Part shown: in pieces, positions 46,559-56,833 of the stretch
Position numbering within the stretch: position 1 is the stretch's first letter
How the letters are laid out: each line of letters opens with the position of its first letter
From: Rhodobacteraceae bacterium EhC02
GTDB taxonomy: Bacteria; Pseudomonadota; Alphaproteobacteria; Rhodobacterales; Rhodobacteraceae
Reading direction: 5' to 3'
NCBI GenBank assembly: GCA_001650895.1
Contig: LXYH01000034.1
Span: 69,332-133,331, forward strand
DNA length: 64,000 nucleotides
Translations under genes and position numbers: made by a program
Notes under the pieces: model-generated
What the model was told of the DNA's origin: nothing
The model's input: the letters and a program-made list of their open reading frames with translations, nothing else
Database searches by the model: none

Positions 46559-46578
46559 ATAGTTTAACGCTAAACTAT
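46559..46578. promoter_or_regulatory. Palindrome before pdhA, shared with lpdA
   Basis: ATAGTTTA-ACGC-TAAACTAT is a perfect eight-base inverted repeat, 12 bases before the pdhA ribosome binding site; its centre is about 37 bases from the ATG. The core TAGTTT-AACGCT-AAACTA is the counterpart of the lpdA element at 22755-22780. Likely operator of a regulator of pyruvate dehydrogenase. Confidence 0.75.
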
Positions 46579-46604
46579 ATTTGCTTCCGGGAGGAGGATG
46601 CCGC

Positions 46605-47615
46605 ATGGCCACCAGAAAAAGCCAAAAGGTTTCAAACGTTTCCGCCGACGAGCTGAAAGGCTTTTACCGCGACATGCTGCTGATCCGGCGATTCGAGGAA
46701 AAGGCCGGCCAGCTTTACGGCATGGGTCTGATCGGCGGTTTCTGCCACCTCTACATCGGACAGGAAGCGGTCGTCGTGGGGCTTGAGGCCGCGGCCGAGG
46801 AAGGCGACAAGCGCATCACATCGTACCGCGATCACGGGCACATGCTGGCCTGCGGGATGGACCCCAACGGCGTGATGGCCGAGCTGACGGGCCGCGAGGG
46901 GGGCTACTCCAAGGGCAAGGGCGGCTCGATGCACATGTTCTCGAAGGAGAAGCATTTCTACGGCGGCCACGGGATCGTGGGCGCGCAGGTGCCGCTGGGC
47001 GCGGGGCTGGCCTTTGCGGACAAGTACTTGGACAACAAGCGCGTGACCTTCGCCTATTTCGGCGATGGCGCGGCGAACCAGGGCCAGGTCTACGAGACCT
47101 TCAACATGGCGGCGCTGTGGAAACTGCCGGTGATCTTCGTGATCGAGAACAACCAGTATGCGATGGGCACGTCGCAGCAGCGTTCGACCTCTTCGGCGGG
47201 AATCTACGAGCGCGGGCACGCCTTCGGCATTCCGGGCGAGGCCGTGGACGGCATGGATGTGCTGGCCGTGAAGGCGGCGGGCGAAAAGGCCGTGGCGCAC
47301 TGCCGTTCGGGTGAAGGGCCCTATATCCTCGAGATCAAGACCTATCGCTACCGCGGCCATTCGATGTCGGACCCGGCCAAGTACCGGACCCGCGAGGAAG
47401 TGCAGAAGATGCGCGACGAGAAGGACGCCATCGAACATGTGCGCGACCTGCTGCTGTCGGGCAAGCATGCGACCGAGGATGACCTGAAGGCCATCGACAA
47501 GGAAATCAAGGATATCGTGAACGCGAGCGCCGAGTTCGCCAAGGAAAGCCCCGAGCCCGCGCTGAGCGAGCTTTGGACCGATATCTATGCCGACGACGTG
47601 CCGCAGAGCGCGTAA
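46605..47615 (+). CDS. pdhA: Pyruvate dehydrogenase E1 component, alpha subunit
   Basis: A 336-residue E1-alpha that decarboxylates pyruvate with thiamine diphosphate. The thiamine-binding [31 protein letters not shown] motif is present, with [14 protein letters not shown] and [15 protein letters not shown], the phosphorylation-loop region of the family. It begins the pdhA-pdhB-pdhC operon; the ATG follows GAGGAGG by seven bases. The palindrome at 46559-46578 lies just upstream. pdhB starts 14 bases after the stop. Confidence 0.97.
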   Translation: MATRKSQKVSNVSADELKGFYRDMLLIRRFEEKAGQLYGMGLIGGFCHLYIGQEAVVVGLEAAAEEGDKRITSYRDHGHMLACGMDPNGVMAELTGREGGYSKGKGGSMHMFSKEKHFYGGHGIVGAQVPLGAGLAFADKYLDNKRVTFAYFGDGAANQGQVYETFNMAALWKLPVIFVIENNQYAMGTSQQRSTSSAGIYERGHAFGIPGEAVDGMDVLAVKAAGEKAVAHCRSGEGPYILEIKTYRYRGHSMSDPAKYRTREEVQKMRDEKDAIEHVRDLLLSGKHATEDDLKAIDKEIKDIVNASAEFAKESPEPALSELWTDIYADDVPQSA

Positions 47616-47629
47616 GGGAGAAAAGACCA

Positions 47630-48997
47630 ATGGCAACTGAAATCCTGATGCCCGCCCTGTCGCCCACGATGGAAGAGGGCACGCTGGCCAAATGGCTGGT
47701 CAAGGAAGGCGATACCGTCAAGGCCGGTGACATCCTGGCCGAGATCGAGACCGACAAGGCCACGATGGAATTCGAGGCCGTCGATGAAGGCGTGATCGGC
47801 AAGATCCTGGTGGCCGAGGGCACCGAGGGCGTGAAGGTCAACGCGGCCATCGCCCTGCTGCTGGAAGATGGCGAAAGCGCCTCTGACGCGGCGGCGGCCC
47901 CGGCCAAGGCCGAGGCACCCAAGGCGGCCACAGCACAGGCGGCTGCGGCCCCTGCCCCGGCCCCGGCAGCACCGAAGGCCGCGAAGATGCAGCCCGACTG
48001 GCCCGAAGGCACCGAAGTGCGCAAGCAGACCGTGCGCGAGGCCCTGCGCGACGGCATGGCCGAGGAAATGCGCCGCGATCCATCGGTTTTCCTGATGGGC
48101 GAGGAAGTCGCCGAATACCAGGGTGCCTACAAGATCAGCCAGGGGATGCTGGACGAGTTCGGCCCCAAGCGGGTGATCGACACGCCGATCACCGAACATG
48201 GCTTTACCGGTATCGCGGTGGGTGCAGCCTTTGGAGGGTTGCGCCCGATCGTCGAATTCATGACCTTCAACTTCGCCATGCAGGCGATCGACCAGATCAT
48301 CAACTCAGCCGCCAAGACGCTTTACATGTCGGGCGGCCAGATGGGCGCGCCGATGGTGTTCCGTGGCCCCAACGGGGCGGCGGCACGCGTGGGCGCGCAG
48401 CACAGCCAGGATTATGCAGCATGGTATGCGCAGATCCCGGGCCTCAAGGTGGTGATGCCCTATTCGGCCTCTGATTACAAAGGGTTGATGAAGACCGCGA
48501 TCCGTGATCCGAACCCGGTCATCTTCCTTGAGAACGAGATCCTTTACGGCCGCAGCTTCGATGTGCCGGTGCTTGAGGATTACACAGTCCCCTTCGGCAA
48601 GGCCAAGATCTGGCGCGAAGGCACGGATGTGACCATCATCAGCTTCGGCATCGGCATGACCTATGCGCTGGAGGCGGCGGAACGTCTGGAAAAGGACGGG
48701 ATCAGCGCCGAGGTCATCGACCTGCGGACCCTGCGCCCGCTGGACTATGACACGCTGATCGCATCCGTCATGAAGACCAACCGCTGCGTGACCGTCGAGG
48801 AAGGCTTCCCCGTGGCCTCGATCGGGAACCACCTGTCGGCCTATATCATGGAAAACGCTTTCGATTACCTGGATGCGCCGGTGATCAATTGCTGCGGCAA
48901 GGATGTGCCCATGCCCTATGCGGCCAACCTTGAAAAGCTGGCGCTTGTGACCACCGACGAGGTTGTCGCAGCCGTGAAAAAAGTGACCTACCGCTAA
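47630..48997 (+). CDS. pdhB: Pyruvate dehydrogenase E1 component, beta subunit, with lipoyl domain
   Basis: A 455-residue E1-beta with an extra N-terminal lipoyl domain (residues 1-80; lipoyl lysine Lys43 in [14 protein letters not shown]), then an Ala/Pro/Lys-rich linker (about 85-120), then the E1-beta catalytic domain ([17 protein letters not shown]...[34 protein letters not shown]). Lipoyl-bearing E1-beta is known from several alphaproteobacteria. The lipoyl domain is almost identical to that of pdhC, suggesting recent exchange or gene conversion. pdhC begins 11 bases after the stop. Confidence 0.97.
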   Translation: MATEILMPALSPTMEEGTLAKWLVKEGDTVKAGDILAEIETDKATMEFEAVDEGVIGKILVAEGTEGVKVNAAIALLLEDGESASDAAAAPAKAEAPKAATAQAAAAPAPAPAAPKAAKMQPDWPEGTEVRKQTVREALRDGMAEEMRRDPSVFLMGEEVAEYQGAYKISQGMLDEFGPKRVIDTPITEHGFTGIAVGAAFGGLRPIVEFMTFNFAMQAIDQIINSAAKTLYMSGGQMGAPMVFRGPNGAAARVGAQHSQDYAAWYAQIPGLKVVMPYSASDYKGLMKTAIRDPNPVIFLENEILYGRSFDVPVLEDYTVPFGKAKIWREGTDVTIISFGIGMTYALEAAERLEKDGISAEVIDLRTLRPLDYDTLIASVMKTNRCVTVEEGFPVASIGNHLSAYIMENAFDYLDAPVINCCGKDVPMPYAANLEKLALVTTDEVVAAVKKVTYR

Positions 48998-49008
48998 GGA
49001 GACACGCG

Positions 49009-50325
49009 ATGCCTGTTGAAATTCTGATGCCCGCGCTGTCGCCCACGATGGAAGAGGGCACGCTGGCGAAATGGCTGGTCAAGGAAGGCGATACCGTGTC
49101 TGCGGGCGACCTTCTGGCCGAGATCGAGACGGACAAGGCCACGATGGAGTTCGAGGCCGTGGACGAGGGCGTGATCGGCAAGCTGCTGGTGGCCGAGGGC
49201 ACCGAAGGCGTGAAGGTCAATTCGCCCATCGCGCTGCTGCTGGAGGATGGCGAAAGCGCATCCGACGCACAAACGGCGTCCGCCAAGGCGGAAACCGCCA
49301 AGCCCGAGGCCGCGCCTGTCGCGGCTGCGGCCCCGGCTGACGCAAAGCCGGCACCTGCCGCGCCCAAGGCCGCCGATGGTGGCCGCGTCTTCGCCTCGCC
49401 GCTGGCGCGGCGGATCGCGGCGGACAAGGGGATCGACCTTGCCGGCCTGACCGGGTCCGGCCCGCATGGGCGGATCGTCAAGGCCGATGTGGAAGGCGCG
49501 GGTGCGCAGGCGAAACCCGCAGCGGCAGCAACGCCCGCCGCCTCTGTCCCGGCAGCGGCCAAGGCCCCTGCCCCTGCCCCTGCGATGGCCTCGGGTCCGT
49601 CCACGGACACGGTTCTGAAGATGTACGAGGGTCGCGCCTATACCGAGGTCAAGCTGGACGGGATGCGCAAGACCATCGCCGCCCGCCTGACCGAGGCCAA
49701 GCAGACCATTCCGCATTTCTACCTGCGCCGCGATATCCAGCTGGATGCGCTGATGGCCTTCCGTGGCCAGCTGAATGCGCAGCTGGAAGGGCGCGGCGTG
49801 AAGCTGAGCGTCAATGATTTCATCATCAAGGCCTGTGCGCTGGCGCTGCAGCAGGTGCCTGCCGCCAATGCGGTCTGGGCGGGCGACCGGGTGTTGCAGC
49901 TGACACCTTCGGATGTGGCCGTGGCTGTCGCCATCGACGGCGGGCTGTTCACGCCCGTGCTGAAGGATGCCGAGGCCAAATCGCTGTCGGCGCTGAGTGC
50001 CGAGATGAAGGATCTGGCGGCGCGCGCCAAGTCCAAGAAACTGGCACCGCATGAATACCAGGGCGGCAGTTTCGCGATTTCCAACCTGGGCATGTTCGGC
50101 ATCGACAATTTCGATGCGGTGATCAACCCGCCGCATGGCGCGATCCTGGCCGTGGGCGCAGGCGTCAAGAAGCCGGTCGTCGGCAAGGATGGCGCGCTGG
50201 CGGTGGCAACCGTGATGTCGGTCACGCTGTCGGTGGATCACCGGGTGATCGACGGTGCGCTGGGGGCGGAACTGCTGCAGGCGATCAAGGACAACCTCGA
50301 AAACCCGATGGCCATGCTGGCCTGA
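49009..50325 (+). CDS. pdhC: Pyruvate dehydrogenase E2 component (dihydrolipoamide acetyltransferase)
   Basis: A 438-residue E2 that moves the acetyl group to CoA and forms the core of the complex. Domains in order: a lipoyl domain (1-80, Lys43 in ETDKATMEF), an Ala/Pro-rich linker, the peripheral subunit-binding domain ([35 protein letters not shown], about 125-160), a second linker, and the catalytic domain with the active-site histidine in [16 protein letters not shown]. It closes the operon, followed by a strong terminator. E3 is supplied by lpdA, elsewhere in the window. Confidence 0.97.
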   Translation: MPVEILMPALSPTMEEGTLAKWLVKEGDTVSAGDLLAEIETDKATMEFEAVDEGVIGKLLVAEGTEGVKVNSPIALLLEDGESASDAQTASAKAETAKPEAAPVAAAAPADAKPAPAAPKAADGGRVFASPLARRIAADKGIDLAGLTGSGPHGRIVKADVEGAGAQAKPAAAATPAASVPAAAKAPAPAPAMASGPSTDTVLKMYEGRAYTEVKLDGMRKTIAARLTEAKQTIPHFYLRRDIQLDALMAFRGQLNAQLEGRGVKLSVNDFIIKACALALQQVPAANAVWAGDRVLQLTPSDVAVAVAIDGGLFTPVLKDAEAKSLSALSAEMKDLAARAKSKKLAPHEYQGGSFAISNLGMFGIDNFDAVINPPHGAILAVGAGVKKPVVGKDGALAVATVMSVTLSVDHRVIDGALGAELLQAIKDNLENPMAMLA

Positions 50326-50348
50326 CCCGCCGGGTCTGACCAAATGCG

Positions 50349-50383
50349 AAGGGCCGGATCACCACGATGATCCGGCCCTTTTT
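50349..50383 (+). terminator. Rho-independent terminator after pdhC
   Basis: A 13-base-pair stem (AAGGGCCGGATCA / TGATCCGGCCCTT) with a six-base loop is followed by TTTTT. It ends the pdh operon and faces cysE on the other strand. Confidence 0.95.
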
Positions 50384-50401
50384 CATTGTATTGACAATGC
50401 G

Positions 50402-51211
50402 TTACAGGCTTTCGCGCAGAAGCTGATCCATGGTGATCGAAGGGGTGGCGCAGCCCGCCTCGCCCACGACCTTGGCGGGCACGCCGGCCACGGTCGTCTT
50501 AGGCGGCACGTCATGCAGCACGACGGAGCCTGCCGCGATACGCGAGCAGTGGCCGATGTGGATATTGCCAAGCACCTTCGCCCCTGCCCCGATCAGCACG
50601 CCTTCGCCGATCTTGGGGTGGCGATCTTCCTCTTCCTTGCCGGTGCCGCCCAGCGTCACCGAATGCAGCATCGAGACATTGTCGCCCACGACGGCGGTTT
50701 CGCCGATCACGATGGAATGGGCATGGTCGATCATGATGCCCTTGCCGATCCGGGCGGCGGGATGGATATCCACGCCGAAAGCCTCGGACACGCGCATCTG
50801 GAAGAAATAGGCCAGATCCTGCCGCCCGCCCTGCCACAGCCAATGGGCGATCCGGTAGGATTGCACCGCCTGGAAGCCCTTGAAGAACAACAAGGGTTGC
50901 AGGAACCGATGGCAGGCCGGGTCGCGGTCATAGACCGCCATGATATCGGCGCGCGCGGCCAGCGCGAGGCTGGGATCGTCGGCATAGGCCTGATCGCAGA
51001 TTTCGCGGATCAACTGCTCGGACATCTCGCCCGAGGCCAGTTTCAACGCGATTCGATAGGCCAGTGCGCATTCGATGGACCCGTGGTGCAGCACGCTGGA
51101 ATGGATCAACCCGCCCAGCATGGGCTCGTCCACCACGGCCTTTTCAGCCTCGGTCAGGATGCGGTTCCAGACCGGGTCGATCTGGGCGATTTTGGTCTTG
51201 GTCTTGGTCAT
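50402..51211 (-). CDS. cysE: Serine O-acetyltransferase
   Basis: A 269-residue CysE that acetylates serine as the first step of cysteine synthesis. The N-terminal helical domain (WNRILTEAEKAVVDEPMLGG...CALAYRIALKLASGEM) is followed by the left-handed beta-helix of hexapeptide repeats (HPAARIGKGIMIDHAHSIVIGETAVVGDNVSMLHSVTLGGTGKEEEDRHPKIGEGVLIGAGAKVLGNI) with the catalytic Asp-His pair in IDHAH. The start at 51211 (MTKTKTK) has AAAGGAC nine bases upstream. The same frame stays open upstream into the GTA-adjacent small gene, an unusual arrangement. cysE after g15 is the conserved right edge of RcGTA-like clusters. Confidence 0.95.
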   Translation of the reverse strand: MTKTKTKIAQIDPVWNRILTEAEKAVVDEPMLGGLIHSSVLHHGSIECALAYRIALKLASGEMSEQLIREICDQAYADDPSLALAARADIMAVYDRDPACHRFLQPLLFFKGFQAVQSYRIAHWLWQGGRQDLAYFFQMRVSEAFGVDIHPAARIGKGIMIDHAHSIVIGETAVVGDNVSMLHSVTLGGTGKEEEDRHPKIGEGVLIGAGAKVLGNIHIGHCSRIAAGSVVLHDVPPKTTVAGVPAKVVGEAGCATPSITMDQLLRESL

Positions 51212-51580
51212 GGGGCCTGTCCTTTTCGACGCCATATTAGACCAGATAGAGGGGGCGCGCCAAACGCAAAGCCGTGACATCGGAAAAAATCCTGCATCCG
51301 GGGTGTGGCGTGCGGCAAGCTGGGTCAGCACCAGCGCAAGGCAGGCGGCGTAATCGGGGTCCTGCAGACGCGGCTCGGGCGGCGGGGCGGTCGCCAGCGC
51401 GCGGGCCATCAGCGTGCCGTTGCCCCAGGCGGGATGCGCACGGCCAAAGCGCTTGCGATAGCGGTCGGCGGCATCCGCCTGCGCCATCAGGCGCGCACAG
51501 GCGGCCGGGCGTCGTGGCGGCGGCAGGATCAGCAGGTGCCGCGCCAGCGCCGTCAGATCGCCATGCATGACCGGGCGCAT
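51212..51580 (-). CDS. Small GTA-adjacent protein (DUF7742-like), open in frame into cysE
   Basis: A frame beginning MRPVMHGDLTALARHLLILP at the stop of g15 (one-base TGATG overlap) encodes a helical, Ala/Arg-rich protein with RFGRAHPAWGNGTLMARAL and PEPRLQDPDYAACLALVLTQLAAR blocks, which I recognise as the small hypothetical that often sits between g15 and cysE. Here no stop codon occurs before cysE: 123 codons lead directly into the cysE start. The product is either a 392-residue fusion or a small protein whose real stop is lost or masked by a sequencing error. Function unknown. Confidence 0.65.
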
Positions 51581-54500
51581 CACCCCTCGGGCGCAAGAAC
51601 GGCGCGGAAGCCGGGACCGAAGCGGGCCGAGACCTGCGCCACCTCGATCCGGATGGTCCCGCCCTGCGCATCCGTGGCCCTGTCTGCGGCCGGATAGGTC
51701 CATTCCGGGCTGGACAGGGTGACCTCGCACAGGATCGCCGCGCCCTGCATGACACGCAGCTGGTAGCGTTCGCTTTCCTCGCCCATGGGGATATCGGGCG
51801 CCTCCCAGGCGTCGGCGTCGATCCGACCGCGGCGGATCCAGGTGACATCCATGTCCCCGCCGGCAGTCATGGCTGCGCGCAGATGCACCGGGGCCAGCGG
51901 TTTCAACCCGATCCCGGCAAAGCTGTCCTGCATCGCCACGTAGGACGGATCATCCAGCGGCCGCCATGCCGGGCCGATCCGGTAATGGCGCAAAAGGCCG
52001 CGCGCGTCGGACGGCAGATCGATCTGCAGGGGGCGGCCATCCATCAGGACGAAGAAACTGCCCTCGGGCCAGGCCGAGGGCATCAGCGCATCGCTGCCAA
52101 GCTGACCGCGCAACAGCGTATCAAGCCGCCATGTGTCAGGGCCGACAAGCGTGGCATTGGCGAATTGAAACAGCTCCCACCGGTCGGGGGTGCCATCGCC
52201 CAGCGCCGCAAGGTTGCCCCCCGCCAGCAGCGTCGGCAGGTCGATCGAGGACAGCGCCCCGGACGTCAGGCGAAGGGTCACCGCATCCTGACGGTGCAGC
52301 AGGCCGGGGCGCGCGGCGGGCAGCGCCTCCAGGGTGACACCGATCACGGCGGGTTGCGGCACGGTGCGGTTCAGCGCAAAGCCCTGCGGAGTGACGGCGG
52401 CATAGACCGCCGCGGCACCGGGCCAGGGGTCGGCAGTCACGGCGACATGGGGCGCATGCGGCAGCTCGTCCCCGGTCATCAGGGGCAGGTCCATGAAGAG
52501 CGGAAAGACCGGCAGCGGCGCCAGCGCAGGGCGCGTGCGCGGGGTTTCATCCTCGATCGCGGCGGGCAGATAGACGCCGGGTTCGACGCGCAGCGCCTCG
52601 ATCAGTTGCGCGGACCCAAGTTCGACACGGTCAATGCGATAGCTGGCACCGGTCACGTCACCTTCCAGTTGCAGCAGATCGCCCGCGCCCAGGTCAAGCC
52701 GCGAGGGCGGCAAGGCCAGGCGCAGACTGTCGCGTGCGATCCGCGCCTCGGCCAGCCAGCGTTCGGCGATCTGCCGTCCCTCGGCCCGTGTCAGCAGCAA
52801 GGGCAGTTCCGAGGCTGCAACCGCATGGGTCGCCTCGTCCGGCAGGACGGATTCCTCGCTGATGGCGGGATAATCGGTGTCGGCCTGCACGAAGCGCAGC
52901 CGGACACGGCCTGTCATCGCCGCTTCGGCGGCGCGGCTATGCTGCGGGCGCGGCGGGCTTTCGGGCAGATCGACAAGCGCGGACAGCGGCACGGTTTGCG
53001 CCACCCCGTCGCGGCGCATCACGAAGCGCAGCGTCCCGTCACGTTCCACCGCGTCAAATCCATGGGCCAGCATCAAGGGTTGCAGCGCTGCGCGGGCGTC
53101 CGAGACCTGCGACACGGCATAACCGCGCACAAGCCCATGCAGCCTGCTGGTGTCCAGCGCGGTGATCCCCGCCCTTGTGCAGATCTCGGTCACCACCGAG
53201 GCCAATGAGCGCGATGAAAGCCGTCCCGTCACCCAATGGCCCCGCGCATAATTGGGGGCATCGCCCCACAGCGCCTGATTGCCGGGAAAGAAGGGATAGG
53301 GCCGCGCGTCCCAGGCCCAGACAAAGGCGCGGGTCATATCCAGCATCGGCGCGCCATAGACGGCCGAAACCGGGTTGTTGTCGCCCTCGCGCCAGTAGCC
53401 CAGCATGGCGCGCAGGTACTGCATCTGGATCACCTCGTCCCGCTGCCCGTTGGAATAGGCAGGCAGAAAGGATTCCGAGGATTTGGGATCAAGGAAAAGA
53501 TTGGGCTGATTGGTGCCCTTGTCCACCGCCGGGCAACCCAGTTCGGTGAACCAGACAGGTTTCGATTGCGGCACCCATGGAGTGGGCTGTTCGCTGCGCT
53601 GGCCGCCGATCCGGTCGTGATGCGCGTTCAGCCACCAGTTGCGGATGTCCTTGTAGCGCCAGATCCACGGCTCGTCATGCGCATCATCGGTGATGGGGGT
53701 GCGGATCTGGGCGGCTTTCGCCTCGGGCGAGTGGTAGAACCAGTCATAGCCTTCGCCGCCTTCGATATTGGCGCGCAGATAGGCGGGGTTGTAGATGGTG
53801 TTCCACGCCGCGTCGGCATGATCGCGCCCCTCGCGCCAATCCGACAGCGGCATGTAGTTGTCGATCCCCACGAAGTCGATATTGGCATCGGCCCAAAGCG
53901 GATCGAGATGGAAGAACCGATCGCCGCTGCCGTCGGTCGGCTGGTAGCCGAAGTATTCGGACCAGTCGGCGGCATAGCCGATCTTCACAAGGGGGCCCAA
54001 GATTGCGCGAACCTGGGCTGCCAGCGCGCGCAGGGCGGTGACGGCGGGAAAGCTGTTGTTCGCCCCGCGCAACTGCGTGAGGCCGCGCATTTCCGATCCG
54101 ATGCAGAAACTGTCCACCCCGCCCGCAGCCGCGCAAAGCGCCGCATGGTGCAGTATGAAACGGTTGTAGCGCCATTCCTGCGGCCCGTTGTAGCCCACCT
54201 GCCCCGGTGCCACGTTGAAATGCGCCGCCTGCGCGGTGCCGAAGAAGGCCGCAACCTCCGCCTCGGCCAAGGCGGTGCCATCGGGGCTGCCGAGGCGCCC
54301 CGGTGCTTGCGAGCCCGTGATGCGCCCGCGCCAGGGCAGAACGGGTTGATCGGTTGCATCGCCATAGGGATCGGCGCGACCATTGCCGGCCAGTTGATCC
54401 ATCAGGATGAACGGATAGACCATCACCGCCTGCCCCGTTGCGGACAGACGCCTGATCGCACCGATCACGGATTGATCGGTGGGGGTGCCGCCATAGACTG

Positions 54501-55503
54501 GCCGACCATTCAGTTGCGCGATCTCGGTCGCGGCGGTGCGTGTCAGGCCCGACACGGTCCAGGGCATGCCCTGCCCGTCGACGCTGCGCTGTTCGACCTT
54601 GGGGCGGATCGTGCAGTCACCGCAGCGCAGATCGTCGCCAAACCAGCTGACGATCAGGGATGTGGCGCGGGCATGGGGTGCCTCGGCCTGCAGGCGGTGC
54701 AGCGAGGTGACCAGATCGGGCTGGCCGGAGGGCGAGTTGACATTGGCGCTGCGCGCCTGTCCGGGGCCGTGGACATAGCTGACGGGCGTATCGGCCAGGG
54801 CATATTCGCCGCTGCCCGGCATCATCGCCACGGCGCGCACCAGATGCGCGGGATCGGGATCATCGGCAAGGTGCCAGCGCTGATCGGGGCGGATCACCTC
54901 GAACTCGAACTGCGGCACGCGATTGCCGAAACGCGCCAGCGGCAGATCCTCGATCACCACATAGGCGGTGCCGCGATAGGCGGGCACCTGGCCTGTGCCC
55001 TCGACCGCCTCGATCCGGGGATCGGGCTGCTGGTGGGCATCGCCATGATGCACCCGCATGTTCAGATCGGAGGGGGCGATTTCCATACCATCCGCCCAGA
55101 CGCGCGGCACCCCGGTAATGACCCCTTCGCAGAGCGCGATGGCCAGGCTGATCGAATAGCTGTAGCTGGTCTGGGTGACGCGCGGGCTGCCCTTGCCGCC
55201 ACCCGTGCGGGTCACGGTGACGGTTTCGTTGAAATCGCTGGCCCAGATCACATGGCCACCGATCCGCATGCGGCCATAAAGCTGGGTGATCGCCTCGCCC
55301 TCGCCCGAGCCGGTCAGGCGGAAGCGGTCGACGCGGCCGGTCTCGACCGCCTCGGAGCCTTGTCCCAGAAGCCGCTGATCGATGGCGCGGCCCAGGGTGG
55401 CGCCCACAAGGCGGCCCACGGCGACCATGGACAGGCCCAGCGCCGTGCCCCCGATCGAGCCGCCAATCGCGGCACCCGCGGCGGACAGGAGTATCGTTGC
55501 CAT
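51580..55503 (-). CDS. GTA host-specificity/tail fibre protein g15
   Basis: A 1307-residue protein of the GTA g15 type. The N-terminal region contains small hydrophobic and glycine-rich segments; a TIM-barrel-like GTA domain follows (about residues 430-740, with GSEMRG near 471 and WFTELGCPAVDKG near 654, glycosidase-like motifs), then a phage-tail_3-type domain (about 790-950) and a C-terminal GTA-specific domain. In RcGTA this megatron protein is the tip of the tail and takes part in recipient contact and probably cell wall crossing. The start is the ATG at 55503, overlapping the g14 stop (TGATG); a GTG just before it is possible. It ends the late GTA block. Confidence 0.95.
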   Translation of the reverse strand: MATILLSAAGAAIGGSIGGTALGLSMVAVGRLVGATLGRAIDQRLLGQGSEAVETGRVDRFRLTGSGEGEAITQLYGRMRIGGHVIWASDFNETVTVTRTGGGKGSPRVTQTSYSYSISLAIALCEGVITGVPRVWADGMEIAPSDLNMRVHHGDAHQQPDPRIEAVEGTGQVPAYRGTAYVVIEDLPLARFGNRVPQFEFEVIRPDQRWHLADDPDPAHLVRAVAMMPGSGEYALADTPVSYVHGPGQARSANVNSPSGQPDLVTSLHRLQAEAPHARATSLIVSWFGDDLRCGDCTIRPKVEQRSVDGQGMPWTVSGLTRTAATEIAQLNGRPVYGGTPTDQSVIGAIRRLSATGQAVMVYPFILMDQLAGNGRADPYGDATDQPVLPWRGRITGSQAPGRLGSPDGTALAEAEVAAFFGTAQAAHFNVAPGQVGYNGPQEWRYNRFILHHAALCAAAGGVDSFCIGSEMRGLTQLRGANNSFPAVTALRALAAQVRAILGPLVKIGYAADWSEYFGYQPTDGSGDRFFHLDPLWADANIDFVGIDNYMPLSDWREGRDHADAAWNTIYNPAYLRANIEGGEGYDWFYHSPEAKAAQIRTPITDDAHDEPWIWRYKDIRNWWLNAHHDRIGGQRSEQPTPWVPQSKPVWFTELGCPAVDKGTNQPNLFLDPKSSESFLPAYSNGQRDEVIQMQYLRAMLGYWREGDNNPVSAVYGAPMLDMTRAFVWAWDARPYPFFPGNQALWGDAPNYARGHWVTGRLSSRSLASVVTEICTRAGITALDTSRLHGLVRGYAVSQVSDARAALQPLMLAHGFDAVERDGTLRFVMRRDGVAQTVPLSALVDLPESPPRPQHSRAAEAAMTGRVRLRFVQADTDYPAISEESVLPDEATHAVAASELPLLLTRAEGRQIAERWLAEARIARDSLRLALPPSRLDLGAGDLLQLEGDVTGASYRIDRVELGSAQLIEALRVEPGVYLPAAIEDETPRTRPALAPLPVFPLFMDLPLMTGDELPHAPHVAVTADPWPGAAAVYAAVTPQGFALNRTVPQPAVIGVTLEALPAARPGLLHRQDAVTLRLTSGALSSIDLPTLLAGGNLAALGDGTPDRWELFQFANATLVGPDTWRLDTLLRGQLGSDALMPSAWPEGSFFVLMDGRPLQIDLPSDARGLLRHYRIGPAWRPLDDPSYVAMQDSFAGIGLKPLAPVHLRAAMTAGGDMDVTWIRRGRIDADAWEAPDIPMGEESERYQLRVMQGAAILCEVTLSSPEWTYPAADRATDAQGGTIRIEVAQVSARFGPGFRAVLAPEG

Positions 55504-55949
55504 CACTGGACCCTTTCAGGAAATGCGAACCGTGCCGCGATGCGGCGCTGCCAGGACAGGCCCAGCGCGCTTTCGACCACCCCGTGACCGGAATAGGCAT
55601 GGATGAAGACCGGGGCTGTCCCGGCCCGGGACAGGATGCCCAGATGCTTGGCGACCGATCCTTCGCGCATGCGAAAGAGCAGCACGTCACCGGGCAACAT
55701 CCGGTCGGTTGCGGGACACAGGTGCCGCGCAATGGCCTGCCACAGCCATTCGCCCCCCTGCGGTTCCGACCAGTCGGGCGCATAGGCGGGAACGGGTTCG
55801 GGTTCGGGGCCCATCAGATCGCGCCAGATGCCCCGGATCAGGCCGAGGCAATCGCACCCCACACCCCGGACCGAGGCCTGATGCCGGTAGGGTGTGCCGA
55901 TCCAGCCGCGTGCGGCCTGCACCACGCGATCCCCTGTCCCTGCACTCAT
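55503..55949 (-). CDS. GTA NlpC/P60 family peptidase g14
   Basis: A 148-residue NlpC/P60 cysteine peptidase. The catalytic Cys34 lies in GVGCDCLGLIRGIW and the catalytic histidine in VAKHLGILSRAG. In RcGTA the g14 protein is a tail-tip cell wall hydrolase. The N-terminus GDRVVQAARGWIGTPYRHQ is typical. It overlaps g13 by four bases and g15 by one, as is usual in the compact GTA operon. Confidence 0.93.
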   Translation of the reverse strand: MSAGTGDRVVQAARGWIGTPYRHQASVRGVGCDCLGLIRGIWRDLMGPEPEPVPAYAPDWSEPQGGEWLWQAIARHLCPATDRMLPGDVLLFRMREGSVAKHLGILSRAGTAPVFIHAYSGHGVVESALGLSWQRRIAARFAFPERVQ

Positions 55950-56833
55950 CTGCGACTGCCCCCGCGCAGCTGGCCCGAGAGGGCCGGGTCGATGATGCGC
56001 CAGTCATCGCCGGGCAGGTCGGGAAAGCCCTGGAAGTTCACCAGATTGGCGAACTTGTCGCGGCAGGTGGCGAACCGCTTGTCGCAACCTGCCTGCAGGC
56101 GCAGGCTGTCGCCGGGCACGAGGGGGGCGCGCAGCGGCTCCCACAGCTCAATCTCGCGCTGGCTGCCTTGCGGGCTGTCACGCTTGACGGTGCCCTGCAG
56201 ACCGCTTGCCGCGCCATCCAGAACCAGCAGGTGACCCCGTCGGAACCAGCCTTCGGGCAAAGCTGCCGCATCCGCGCCCGCAAGCTGCAGGATGCGCGCC
56301 CCTTCCACGGCGGTGACGGACAGGGTCAGGCTGTGATCGGGCCCGGTCAGATCGACGCGGCAGGCTGCATCGCCCAGGACGGCGGTGCAGGGTTTCTGGT
56401 AGATGCGGCCAAGCGGGCGGTTCAGCGCCTCGGTCAGGCCGCGCAGTTCGGCGGTGAAGGATGCACCATTGCGCTGCAACTCTCCGATCGTGCCGCGAAA
56501 CTGCAGCACGCGCTGCGCCGGATCGGACCAGTTGACGCGCCAGCATCGCACCTCGGCCCCGTCGAAGCGACCGGCCACGATATCGGCCTCTGACAGGGCC
56601 GTGTCACTCAGCAGACCCAACGCCTCGGTATTGTCGACAGACAGGCCGGTGCCCTGTTGCAAGGCACGCGCCGACAGGCCGCTGTCGGCGCGAAAGGTCA
56701 TGCCGTCAAAGGTCAGGTCGCGGTCGTGATCGGTAAAGCCGAATACGGTCCCGTCGGTTCGCGTCACCGCCCAGGCGTGACAGAGCGTGGTCAGCCCGCC
56801 CGCCAGATGCGCGGCCAGGTCCGGGCCGATCAT
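55946..56833 (-). CDS. GTA hub protein g13 (DUF2163)
   Basis: A 295-residue DUF2163 protein, the GTA baseplate hub homologue. Typical segments are TLCHAWAVTRTDGTVFGFTDHDRDLTFDGMTF near the start and QKPCTAVLGDAACRVDLTGP, followed by the C-terminal CDKRFATCRDKFANLVNFQGFPDLPGDDW with four cysteines in the second half, which in RcGTA form a cluster site (recalled from structural work). It overlaps both neighbours by four bases. Confidence 0.93.
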   Translation of the reverse strand: MIGPDLAAHLAGGLTTLCHAWAVTRTDGTVFGFTDHDRDLTFDGMTFRADSGLSARALQQGTGLSVDNTEALGLLSDTALSEADIVAGRFDGAEVRCWRVNWSDPAQRVLQFRGTIGELQRNGASFTAELRGLTEALNRPLGRIYQKPCTAVLGDAACRVDLTGPDHSLTLSVTAVEGARILQLAGADAAALPEGWFRRGHLLVLDGAASGLQGTVKRDSPQGSQREIELWEPLRAPLVPGDSLRLQAGCDKRFATCRDKFANLVNFQGFPDLPGDDWRIIDPALSGQLRGGSRR

